Positions 1 through 6,064 of a DNA stretch of 6,369 nt are shown here, in pieces. The notes under the pieces were generated by a model that had not been told where the DNA came from, searched no databases, and saw only the letters and a program-made list of their open reading frames with translations. The DNA comes from JBFKUL01 sp041635755 (lineage in GTDB: Bacteria > Pseudomonadota > Gammaproteobacteria > Burkholderiales > SG8-39), in assembly GCA_041635755.1 (NCBI GenBank), contig JBFKUL010000179.1:1-6369 (forward strand), read 5' to 3'. Numbering within the stretch: position 1 is the stretch's first letter; every line of letters begins with the position of its first letter. The position numbers were made by a program, and so were the translations under genes.

Positions 1-1
1 A

Positions 2-256
2 CAGCTCAAGCCGGTAAAGCGGCGCGGCAACCGCCGCTACTACCAGCATCATGAAGTGCTGCTGATCCGCCGCATTCGCGAGTTGCTGTACGAGGAGGGG
101 TTTACCATCAGCGGTGCACGCAACCGGCTCGACAGCTCGCTCGGCAACGACGAGCGCGAGAGCAACGGTCGTGCGGCGCGCGTCTCGGCAGGCGGCCATG
201 ATCTCGCCACGATCAAGCGGGAGCTGCGCGCAGTACTCGAATCGCTGCGCGGATAG
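2..256 (+). CDS. MerR-family transcriptional regulator, 3' part only
   Basis: The open frame runs in from the left edge and stops at TAG 254-256, leaving 84 residues. The early part (VKRRGNRRYY, then HHEVLLIRRIRELLYEEG and FTISGARNRL) is the wing and following helices of a MerR-type winged-helix DNA-binding domain; the first helix-turn-helix lies outside the window. After this only about 40 residues remain: a polar linker and a short charged helix (IKRELRAVLESLRG). There is no sign of a large effector domain or of metal-binding cysteines in the visible part, so it resembles the short orphan MerR proteins that follow ihfA in Betaproteobacteria. That neighbour is inferred, because ihfA would be off the left edge. 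Ligand and target are unknown. The family call is firm, but a specific function cannot be given. Confidence 0.88.
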   Translation, partial: QLKPVKRRGNRRYYQHHEVLLIRRIRELLYEEGFTISGARNRLDSSLGNDERESNGRAARVSAGGHDLATIKRELRAVLESLRG

Positions 257-286
257 CGCACGCACCGTCGCGGCGCGGTTACACGA

Positions 287-292
287 TATAAT
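287..292 (+). promoter_or_regulatory. -10 box of the tRNA-Pro promoter
   Basis: A perfect TATAAT lies in an otherwise GC-rich 44-base gap between the merR stop and the tRNA. The bases after it (TCGCGCC) are a GC-rich discriminator of the kind linked to stringent control of stable RNA genes. No good -35 box is seen at 16-18 bases; the best-placed hexamer, 264-269, does not resemble TTGACA. Transcription would start near 299, almost at the mature tRNA end (301). Confidence 0.7.
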
Positions 293-300
293 TCGCGCCT

Positions 301-377
301 CGGGGCGTAGCGCAGCCTGGTAGCGTACCTGCATGGGGTGCAGGTGGTCGCGAGTTCAAATCTCGCCGCCCCGACCA
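301..377 (+). tRNA. tRNA-Pro (anticodon GGG)
   Basis: A complete cloverleaf of 77 bases with encoded CCA can be drawn. The acceptor stem is 301-307 with 367-373 (7 pairs), followed by discriminator A374 and CCA 375-377. The D stem is 310-313 with 323-326. The anticodon stem is 328-332 with 340-344, and its 7-base loop (333-339) places anticodon GGG at 335-337, followed by G338 as is usual for proline tRNAs. The T stem is 350-354 with 362-366 and has the TTCAAAT loop. It would read CCC and, by wobble, CCU. It has its own -10 box upstream and a terminator downstream, so it can be a single-gene transcript, although read-through from the merR operon is not excluded. Confidence 0.97.
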
Positions 378-404
378 ATAAGAAACATGGCTTCGCAGTC
401 GTGC

Positions 405-435
405 AAGAGCCGGCGCATGCCGGCTTTTTCTTTTT
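405..435 (+). terminator. Intrinsic terminator after tRNA-Pro
   Basis: A 7-base stem AGCCGGC (408-414) pairs perfectly with GCCGGCT (419-425) around the loop GCAT. It continues into a T-rich tract, TTTTT-C-TTTTT (425-435). The AAG before the stem can pair with the first Ts. It lies 31 bases after the tRNA CCA and separates the tRNA from surE. Confidence 0.9.
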
Positions 436-484
436 GACCTTCGCGATGGGCGCGGCGGTCGCCGTCGCACGATGATTCATCGGA

Positions 485-490
485 TAGAAT
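485..490 (+). promoter_or_regulatory. Possible -10 box for the surE-pcm-nlpD operon
   Basis: TAGAAT matches the sigma-70 -10 consensus at 5 of 6 bases and is the only such hexamer noted between the tRNA terminator and surE. No convincing -35 is found at 16-18 bases (462-467 reads CCGTCG). If it is used, transcription would begin near 497, only about 7 bases before the surE ATG. It could be a chance match. Confidence 0.35.
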
Positions 491-503
491 CGCGGCGTCA
501 TTC

Positions 504-1247
504 ATGCGGATTCTCGTTTCCAACGACGACGGTTATTTTGCGCCCGGCATCATGCAACTCGCCGAGGCGCTGCATGCGCTTGGCGAGGTCACCGTGGTCG
601 CGCCCGAGCGGGACCGCTCCGGAGCATCGAACTCGCTGACGCTCGACCGCCCGCTTTCGGTGCGCCGCGCGGCCAACGGCTTTTACTTCGTGAACGGCAC
701 GCCCACCGACTGCGTCCACCTCGCCGTGACCGGTTTACTGGATTTTCTCCCTGACATGGTCGTATCCGGCATCAACCTCGGCGCCAACATGGGCGACGAC
801 ACGATCTATTCGGGTACCGTAGCTGCGGCTACCGAGGGATTCCTGCTCGGGATACCCTCGATGGCCGTATCTCTGACCAGCAAAACGGGACGACATTTCG
901 CCACCGCGACCACCATCGCCGTGCAGCTGGTCGAGCGCTTTGCTCAGGCCCCTGTCGGCGAACCCGTGTTGCTGAACGTGAACGTACCGGATATCGCGCT
1001 CGACGCACTTAAGGGCGTTGAAGTGACGCGCCTCGGCCGACGCCACAAGGCTGAGCCCGTAGTACGCATCGAAACGCCCCGGGGCGAGACGGCTTACTGG
1101 ATCGGACCTGCGGGCGACGCGCAGGACGCGGGACCGGGCACCGACTTTCATGCCGTCGCCTCGAACCGCGTCGCGATTACGCCGCTGCAGATGGACCTCA
1201 CACACCATCGCCAGCTGGAGCTCGCCCGAGGCTGGCTGCGCAAATGA
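504..1247 (+). CDS. surE: 5'/3'-nucleotidase SurE
   Basis: This 247-residue protein has the normal length for SurE, a cytoplasmic divalent-metal phosphatase. The family removes phosphate from nucleoside 5'- and 3'-monophosphates and, in some members, cleaves polyphosphate. The metal site is intact: SNDDG at the N-terminus gives Asp8 and Asp9, Ser39 lies in RSGASNS, and Asn91 lies in SGINLGANMGDD. The conserved NGTPTDCV (64-71) and YSGTVAAATEG (102-112) are also present, and the C-terminus carries the usual VASNRVAITPLQMDLT block. The start is ATG 504, because MRILVSNDDG is the family's standard beginning. No Shine-Dalgarno is visible before it. It is the first gene of a coupled surE-pcm-nlpD set, its stop overlapping the pcm ATG. 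The identification is secure; the physiological substrate cannot be read from sequence. Confidence 0.97.
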   Translation: MRILVSNDDGYFAPGIMQLAEALHALGEVTVVAPERDRSGASNSLTLDRPLSVRRAANGFYFVNGTPTDCVHLAVTGLLDFLPDMVVSGINLGANMGDDTIYSGTVAAATEGFLLGIPSMAVSLTSKTGRHFATATTIAVQLVERFAQAPVGEPVLLNVNVPDIALDALKGVEVTRLGRRHKAEPVVRIETPRGETAYWIGPAGDAQDAGPGTDFHAVASNRVAITPLQMDLTHHRQLELARGWLRK

Positions 1248-1942
1248 ACACGGTTCGCGGGCCAAGGAATCTCGCCGGCATCGGCATGACCTCGCAACGC
1301 ACCCGCGTGCGCATGGTCGAGCGGTTGCGCGAGCAGGGCATCCGCGACGAGCGCGTCCTCGCGGCTATGGGGGCGGTGCCGCGGCACGTATTCGTCGAGG
1401 AGGCGTTGGCCAGCCGGGCCTACGAGGACACGGCGCTGCCGATCGGCTTCGGCCAGACGATTTCGCAGCCGTACGTGGTGGCGCGCATGATCGAGGCACT
1501 GATCTCGGCGGACAAGGGTCCGCGTGCGTTAGGCAAGGTACTCGAGGTGGGGACCGGGTGCGGCTACCAGGCGGCGGTGCTGGCGCTACTGGCGAACGAG
1601 GTCTACTCGATCGAGCGCATCGGGGCGTTGCTCGAGCGGGCGCGCGCGAACCTTCTGGGCCTCAAGCGCTCGAACCTGAGGCTGGTTCATGGTGACGGCT
1701 ATCAGGGACTGGAGAAGGCGGCGCCATTTGATTCGATTATCGTTGCCGCGGCGGCACCCCAGGTGCCCGAGGCGCTCTTACGGCAACTGGCGCCCGGTGG
1801 CAGAATGGTATTACCGTTGCGCTCCCCCGGGGCGGGGCGCAACGTACAACGGCTCGTGCTGATCGAGCGCGGCACGCGCGGTCTGACCGAGACCGAGCTC
1901 GATCCGGTGCGCTTCGTACCGCTGGAGATGGGAAAGGCATGA
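1244..1942 (+). CDS. pcm: Protein-L-isoaspartate O-methyltransferase
   Basis: The product is a 232-residue SAM-dependent methyltransferase that methylates isoaspartyl residues in aged proteins so that they can revert to aspartate. Family signatures visible are AVPRHVFV (44-51), LPIGFGQTISQPY (65-77) with the conserved Ser74, SAM-binding motif I VLEVGTGCGYQ (99-109), HGDGYQG, and the C-terminal RFVPL (223-227). It is about 20 residues longer than E. coli Pcm (208) because of an N-terminal extension before RMVERLREQGI. The start at 1244 makes an ATGA overlap with surE. Met15 (1286, in GIGMTSQRT) is an alternative start, but AAGGA lies 17 bases before it, too far to help. It is flanked by surE and nlpD, a classic stationary-phase cluster. 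The function call is secure; the exact start is less so. Confidence 0.96.
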   Translation: MNTVRGPRNLAGIGMTSQRTRVRMVERLREQGIRDERVLAAMGAVPRHVFVEEALASRAYEDTALPIGFGQTISQPYVVARMIEALISADKGPRALGKVLEVGTGCGYQAAVLALLANEVYSIERIGALLERARANLLGLKRSNLRLVHGDGYQGLEKAAPFDSIIVAAAAPQVPEALLRQLAPGGRMVLPLRSPGAGRNVQRLVLIERGTRGLTETELDPVRFVPLEMGKA

Positions 1943-2934
1943 ATACACGCACTTGCTTCGCCATCGCGGCTCTTGCCGCAGTGCTCGCCTCGGGTTGCGC
2001 CACCCGGCCAGTATCGGCTCCGGTGATCGAGCGCCTTCCCGCGCAGGGGCCGGTATCGGCGGTCGGGCAGAAACCACCCGTGGCCGCGCCAACCGCGGTG
2101 CCGGGTGCGCCTGCAAAATACTACGTGGTCCGGCGCGGCGATACGCTCTACAGCATCGCACTGGAGCACGGTGCCGATTATCGCGATGTCGCACGTTGGA
2201 ACAATCTCGACGACGCGACCAAGATCAGCGTCGGACAGGCATTGCGCGTGGCGCCACCGGACGAGGCGGTACCGCCGCCGGTTGCCGCGGCAAGCGGGGT
2301 CGAGGTTGGCGCCGCGCGAGGTGCTGGCCCGGTAGAGTCGCGGCCGCTGGACGCTTCGGTCCCCGGCGGCACGGTGGTAGGCGACGGCAGTACCAAGACC
2401 TGGCCTAAGGCGCTTCGCTTGCCGTACTCGAGCAGCAACGTCGCGCTACTTTCTAAGGAAGATTCGGCCCCCGCGACAAAACCTGCGGCGATCGCGCGCG
2501 TCGATCCCAGGCCCGAGCCGGCGCCCCCGCCAGCGCCGTCCGGCGAAGCACGCGACCCGGATGCCATCGAGTTCATCTGGCCCGCGAAGGGAAGGCTGCT
2601 GGCGGGGTTTTCGGAACCGAACAACAAGGGCGTGGATATCGGCGGGCAACTGGGTGACGCGGTAGTGGCTGCGGCGCCGGGGCGAGTCATGTACACGGGT
2701 ACCGGCATCCGCGGCTACGGCAAGCTGATCGTCATCAAGCACGAGAACGGGTTTAACAGCGTCTACGCGCACAACCGCGAGATCCTGGTCAAGGAAGGTC
2801 AGAGCGTCGCACGCGGCGAGAAGATTGCCGAACTCGGCAATACGGATGCGGACAAGCCGATGCTGCATTTCGAGATCCGCAAGTCGGGCAAACCGGTAGA
2901 TCCAGCCAAGTATCTGCCCACGGGGCCTTCGTGA
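1939..2934 (+). CDS. nlpD: LysM/M23 murein hydrolase activator lipoprotein NlpD
   Basis: This 331-residue protein begins with a lipoprotein signal ending in LASGC, giving lipidated Cys20 after cleavage. A LysM peptidoglycan-binding domain follows at about 61-104 (YYVVRRGDTLYSIA ... ISVGQALRV). A Pro/Ala-rich linker spans about 105-209, and a C-terminal LytM/M23 domain about 210-327. The LytM zinc site is broken: Asn229 replaces the first His of HxxxD (Asp233 kept), and Met308 replaces the first His of HxH (His310 kept; His278 of YAHN kept). The same kind of degeneracy marks E. coli NlpD, which activates the amidase AmiC rather than cutting peptidoglycan itself, so an activator role is inferred here. 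ATG 1939 overlaps the pcm stop by 4 bases and has GGGAAAGG at 1930-1937. In many proteobacteria rpoS follows, but not here. Confidence 0.95.
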   Translation: MNTRTCFAIAALAAVLASGCATRPVSAPVIERLPAQGPVSAVGQKPPVAAPTAVPGAPAKYYVVRRGDTLYSIALEHGADYRDVARWNNLDDATKISVGQALRVAPPDEAVPPPVAAASGVEVGAARGAGPVESRPLDASVPGGTVVGDGSTKTWPKALRLPYSSSNVALLSKEDSAPATKPAAIARVDPRPEPAPPPAPSGEARDPDAIEFIWPAKGRLLAGFSEPNNKGVDIGGQLGDAVVAAAPGRVMYTGTGIRGYGKLIVIKHENGFNSVYAHNREILVKEGQSVARGEKIAELGNTDADKPMLHFEIRKSGKPVDPAKYLPTGPS

Positions 2935-3059
2935 CCGAACAGCGTCACGATCGATACCTCAGAGAAGAAGGCGTGAGCGGTCGCGCGAAAGCGGCCATTG
3001 AGAAATTGGCAAGCGGATCGCCGAAGCGCGCGCCAGGTCCTGCCGCGCAGCAGCGCTAA
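2931..3059 (+). CDS. Possible small protein (42 aa) overlapping the nlpD stop
   Basis: A GTG at 2931-2933 shares a GTGA overlap with the nlpD stop and opens a 42-residue frame ending at TAA 3057-3059. The product would start MTEQRHDRYLREEG, continue with a likely helix (GRAKAAIEKLAS) and end in a basic, Pro/Ala/Gln-rich tail. No signal peptide, cysteine pair or known domain is recognised. An in-frame GTG at 2973 has GAGA 7 bases upstream and would give 28 residues. In favour: the overlap repeats the 4-base pattern of the two previous junctions, and the frame fills the whole gap to mltB, ending in a tail-to-tail overlap. Against: third-position GC is only about 61% (25 of 41 codons after the start), it includes a rare AGA, and the Shine-Dalgarno before 2931 is weak. 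It may be a chance frame. No similarity to RpoS is evident. Confidence 0.3.
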   Translation: MTEQRHDRYLREEGVSGRAKAAIEKLASGSPKRAPGPAAQQR

Positions 3060-4087
3060 GGCCTGGCGACGGCCGCATCCTGGTCTGGCCGCGCCGCGCG
3101 CAGCGCCTGCGCCAGATCATGAACGGCGGTGGCATAAAAGGCGCTGCGGTTGTAGCGAGTAACGACGAAGAAGTTGTGGAACCCGAGTCGAAACTCCGAA
3201 GGTTGCCCCGGGTTCCGCAGCTCGACCAGGACGGCAAGGGTTTCTGGCGGTATCTCGCGTGCGCCGGTGCCGGAGCGCGGCGTGATGCCGGCCTTTGCCA
3301 GTTCCTCGAGCGCGTGGCGGGGCCGCACCTCGCCATCCGCGTATCGCTCATAACCGGCCGGAGGCAGCTCGACATCGAGCAGTACCAGGCCTGCTTCGCG
3401 CCAGCCGTGCTCCTTGAGGAAGTTCGCCACGCTGCCGATCGAATCGGCTGAATTTTCGCGCAGATCGGCGACCCCATCGCCGTCGAAGTCGATCGCGTAC
3501 CTCAGGTAGCTGCCGGGCATGAACTGCGGAATGCCGATTGCGCCCGCGTACGAACCCTTTACCGAGAAGACGTCGATGCCTGAGTTGCGCGCAAAAAGCA
3601 GATAATTTTCAAGCTCGCCGAGGAAGAATTTTGCTCGAGGCGGGTAATCGAAAGCGAGCGTGGTGAGCGCGTCGATAACGCGCCAGCGGCCGGTCATGCG
3701 GCCGTAGAAGGTTTCGATGCCGATGATGGCGGCGATGTATTCCGCAGGCACGCCGAACTCGCGCTCAGCGCGCGCAAGCGTTTCGCGATGGGAATTCCAG
3801 AACTCGATGCCGGCGTCGATGCGCGCCTGGCTCAGGAACAAACTGCGGTACTCGGACCAGGTGCGGCTGCGGACGTCTGAGGAAGGGCGGATCGCGTTCA
3901 GCGCGACGTCGAGCCGCTGCGCGCGCGCGAAAAGCTGCGTAAGCTCCCGGTTCACGAAGCCATGCCGTTCGGCCATGCTGCGGATGAAGGTGCGGACTTC
4001 CTCGCGCTCGGCGTAGGAGTGCGCGTACCCTGCACCCGATCCGGCACACAGAAGCAATCCGAGAAACAGGAACGGGATGCGCTTCAT
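3056..4087 (-). CDS. mltB: Lytic murein transglycosylase B (GH103)
   Basis: This 343-residue periplasmic enzyme should cleave the MurNAc-GlcNAc bond of peptidoglycan, leaving 1,6-anhydroMurNAc ends. The GH103 core is clear. AAIIGIETFYGR carries the catalytic Glu125, followed by RVIDALTTLAFDYPPRAKFF and the signature GAIGIPQFMPGSY (182-194). Next comes an EF-hand-like loop DFDGDGVADL (200-209), matching the calcium-binding loop region of E. coli MltB/Slt35. The N-terminus is a hydrophobic signal peptide with likely cleavage after GYA (residue 22). Cys14 sits in LLLC, a poor lipobox, so the protein is probably soluble rather than lipid-anchored like E. coli MltB. ATG 4085-4087 overlaps the stop of the transglutaminase gene as ATGA, and no strong Shine-Dalgarno is seen, so translation is probably coupled. 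It runs convergent to nlpD. The family call is secure. Confidence 0.96.
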   Translation of the reverse strand: MKRIPFLFLGLLLCAGSGAGYAHSYAEREEVRTFIRSMAERHGFVNRELTQLFARAQRLDVALNAIRPSSDVRSRTWSEYRSLFLSQARIDAGIEFWNSHRETLARAEREFGVPAEYIAAIIGIETFYGRMTGRWRVIDALTTLAFDYPPRAKFFLGELENYLLFARNSGIDVFSVKGSYAGAIGIPQFMPGSYLRYAIDFDGDGVADLRENSADSIGSVANFLKEHGWREAGLVLLDVELPPAGYERYADGEVRPRHALEELAKAGITPRSGTGAREIPPETLAVLVELRNPGQPSEFRLGFHNFFVVTRYNRSAFYATAVHDLAQALRAARPDQDAAVARP

Positions 4088-6063
4088 GTCAGGCGAAGCT
4101 CGCGCACCAACCGGCGGAATTCCGCCACGCGATCGTCCGGCACCTCACGTCCGTAGCGGAGTGCCAAGTAAAGTTCCCCGATGCGGCGAATGGCACCCGC
4201 CGTGTCAGGCAAGCCAGCGGCGGCCCGCTCCGAGTAGTCGCGCGGACCCTCGTGAGGCGCACGCGCCAGGCCTCGCGCTCCAAGTTTGCGGCAGAACGCC
4301 TCCCAGGCGCGCTGCACCGGATCGGGTCGCACAAGCTGCTGCAGCGACCACACGAGTAGCAGCACGGTGAACAGTCCCAGGATCGTGAACAGCGTCGCGG
4401 TAAGCTCGCGCCAGTCGGCATCGCGCATGCCGACAAGCGCCATGAGATTGCGCTGTCGTTCCGGGTTGTAGCCGAGCACAAGGAGGTTCCACTGGTGAGT
4501 CAGGGCTTCCCAGTTGTAGCGCAATGAGCGCAGCCACTGCAACTGTGAGCGCATGAGCAACGGTAACGGCTCGCCCTCGGGCACTGAGCGCGCGAGTCCC
4601 GACTCGATTCGTCCGGGCACTGCGGCGGCCGTGGGGTCGACACGCACCCAGCCGCGCCCTTTGAGATGCACTTCGACCCATGCATGCGCGTCCGACTGGC
4701 GCACGGTAATGATACGGTCGACCGGGTTGAGGTCGCCGCCCTGGTAACCGGTCACCACACGCGCCGGCACGCCGGCTGCGCGCATCAGGAATACGAACGC
4801 TGACGAAAAGTGCTCGCAGAACCCGGCACGCGTATCGAACAGGAACTCGTCGACCGAGTCGCGGCCGAGCAGGGGCGGCTCGAGCGTGTAGACCAGCCGG
4901 TCAGTGGTCACGAACGCGATGGCGCGAGCCAGGATTTCGCTATCGGTGATCGATGCATCGCGCCATTGAGTGGCCAGTGCCGTAGCGCGCGGATTGTAGT
5001 CCCTGGGCAGTCGCAGCGCGCGGCGCAGGATGCCCGGTTCCTCGTCTGCGCCCGGCGCGGGATCGGGCACGGATTCGAGGTCATAGCGTAGCCGCGCCCG
5101 TACCGGCTGGCGTGCAAACATCTGGCCGTCGATCGTGTGCCGCGCACGCACCGGAACGTTGGCCGCGGACTCCAGCGCGAAGAGCCAGTTACGGTTGTGC
5201 GGCTCGAGCACGACGCTGTACCGGTACCGGCGGCTGCCGCCTTGCGGCGGCGTGAACTCCCCGAGGATAGTCGGGCCCATGCTCCAGGTCCGCCCGTCGA
5301 AGTCCCACAGCACCGGGCCGCGCCAGTAGCGCTCGCGCGCCGGAGGCGGCGGGCCCTCGAACTCGGCACGAAATGCGGTCGCATCGGACTGTGCCAGCTG
5401 CGCGAGGTTGCCTGGCGACATCGTCTCGGAGAGGCCGGTGATGCCGGCACGTGCGTCCTGCGGCAGGCCCCACAGCGGCCCTTCTACGCGCGGGAATAGC
5501 AGGAACAGCACCAACGCCGCCGGAACCGCATGCGCCAGCAGCAGCGTTGCCGTGCGTAGATTGGCCCTCGCGGCGCGGTGCGGCGCGCTGAAGCCCACCA
5601 GCGTCGTGGTGATCACCACCAGCGCAACGGCCATGAGCAGGGCCGTCGGAATGGTCTGCGTGTAGAGTAAATTGGTGATGATCATGAAGTAGCACAGGTA
5701 CACTGCGATCGTTGCGTCGCGATGCGTGCGCGCCTCCATCATCTTCAGTCCCGAGAACAGCATCAGAAGAACGATGCCCGGCGTGCGGCCGAAAAGCGTG
5801 TGGAACTCGAGCCACACACCGAACATGGCCGCAAGGGCGATGACGAGCAGCAGCCACCGCGATGGCAGTTCGGCCCGATTCATAGCGAGATAGACACGCC
5901 AGCCGTACAGGCAGACGGTCAGCAGGGTCAGCCACCATGGGGCGCGCGCTGCGTGTGGCGCTGTCACGATCATCAGCGAGACGAGCAGGCCGGCAAGATC
6001 CCTCCCCGTGACCAACCGCGACTCCGGAGCGAGCGGATGAGGTAGAGCGCGTGAGGGCCTCAA
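4084..6063 (-). CDS. tgpA: TgpA-like membrane transglutaminase (DUF3488 + transglutaminase-like)
   Basis: The likely product has 659 residues, normal for the DUF3488/transglutaminase family whose studied member is Pseudomonas TgpA. An N-terminal block of about six or seven membrane segments spans roughly 22-190. It is followed by the DUF3488 signature (LFPRVEGPLWGLP, GLSETMSPGNLAQLAQSD, YWRGPVLWDFDGRTW). The transglutaminase-like domain has an intact triad: Cys416 in AGFCEHFSS, His460 in SDAHAWVEV and Asp476 in VRVDPTAA. A last membrane segment (about 556-578) precedes a cytoplasmic tail of some 80 residues. The topology puts the catalytic domain in the periplasm; its substrate is unknown, though a cell-wall role is suggested by mltB next door. 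Start: TTG 6061-6063 with GAAGGA 7 bases upstream, one base after the DUF58 stop. The frame stays open to 6258 but that part is a shadow of DUF58. Confidence 0.93.
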   Translation of the reverse strand: MRPSRALPHPLAPESRLVTGRDLAGLLVSLMIVTAPHAARAPWWLTLLTVCLYGWRVYLAMNRAELPSRWLLLVIALAAMFGVWLEFHTLFGRTPGIVLLMLFSGLKMMEARTHRDATIAVYLCYFMIITNLLYTQTIPTALLMAVALVVITTTLVGFSAPHRAARANLRTATLLLAHAVPAALVLFLLFPRVEGPLWGLPQDARAGITGLSETMSPGNLAQLAQSDATAFRAEFEGPPPPARERYWRGPVLWDFDGRTWSMGPTILGEFTPPQGGSRRYRYSVVLEPHNRNWLFALESAANVPVRARHTIDGQMFARQPVRARLRYDLESVPDPAPGADEEPGILRRALRLPRDYNPRATALATQWRDASITDSEILARAIAFVTTDRLVYTLEPPLLGRDSVDEFLFDTRAGFCEHFSSAFVFLMRAAGVPARVVTGYQGGDLNPVDRIITVRQSDAHAWVEVHLKGRGWVRVDPTAAAVPGRIESGLARSVPEGEPLPLLMRSQLQWLRSLRYNWEALTHQWNLLVLGYNPERQRNLMALVGMRDADWRELTATLFTILGLFTVLLLVWSLQQLVRPDPVQRAWEAFCRKLGARGLARAPHEGPRDYSERAAAGLPDTAGAIRRIGELYLALRYGREVPDDRVAEFRRLVRELRLT

Positions 6064-6064
6064 T

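Noticed and set aside
279..470. Minus-strand frame of 63 codons containing GRRDLNSRPPAPH
   Set aside because: It is the antisense translation of tRNA-Pro; this peptide is a well-known false protein made by tRNA genes.
49..501. Minus-strand frame of 150 codons containing GAARFELATTCTPC
   Set aside because: Another antisense reading through tRNA-Pro, its terminator and the merR end; no start signal or family match.
735..1265. Minus-strand frame of 176 codons opposite surE and the start of pcm
   Set aside because: Shadow of the surE coding frame in GC-rich DNA; composition is biased and no domain is seen.
2251..2565. Pro/Ala-rich stretch of nlpD as a repeat array
   Set aside because: Low-complexity linker between LysM and LytM domains without a regular repeat unit.
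3031..3068. Inverted repeat CGCCAGG (3031-3037) / CCTGGCG (3062-3068) as a bidirectional terminator
   Set aside because: The arms are 7 bases with a 24-base spacer and no T-tract on either strand; too weak to call.
3119..3451. Plus-strand frame of 110 codons opposite mltB
   Set aside because: Antisense shadow of conserved GH103 coding sequence; no independent signals.
4044..4052. LLLC in MltB as a lipobox
   Set aside because: It lacks the small residues needed just before the cysteine, and a better type I cleavage site follows.
5189..5938. Minus-strand frame of 249 codons inside tgpA
   Set aside because: Alternative frame of the real tgpA gene, rich in Arg/His/Ala as expected for an out-of-frame reading.
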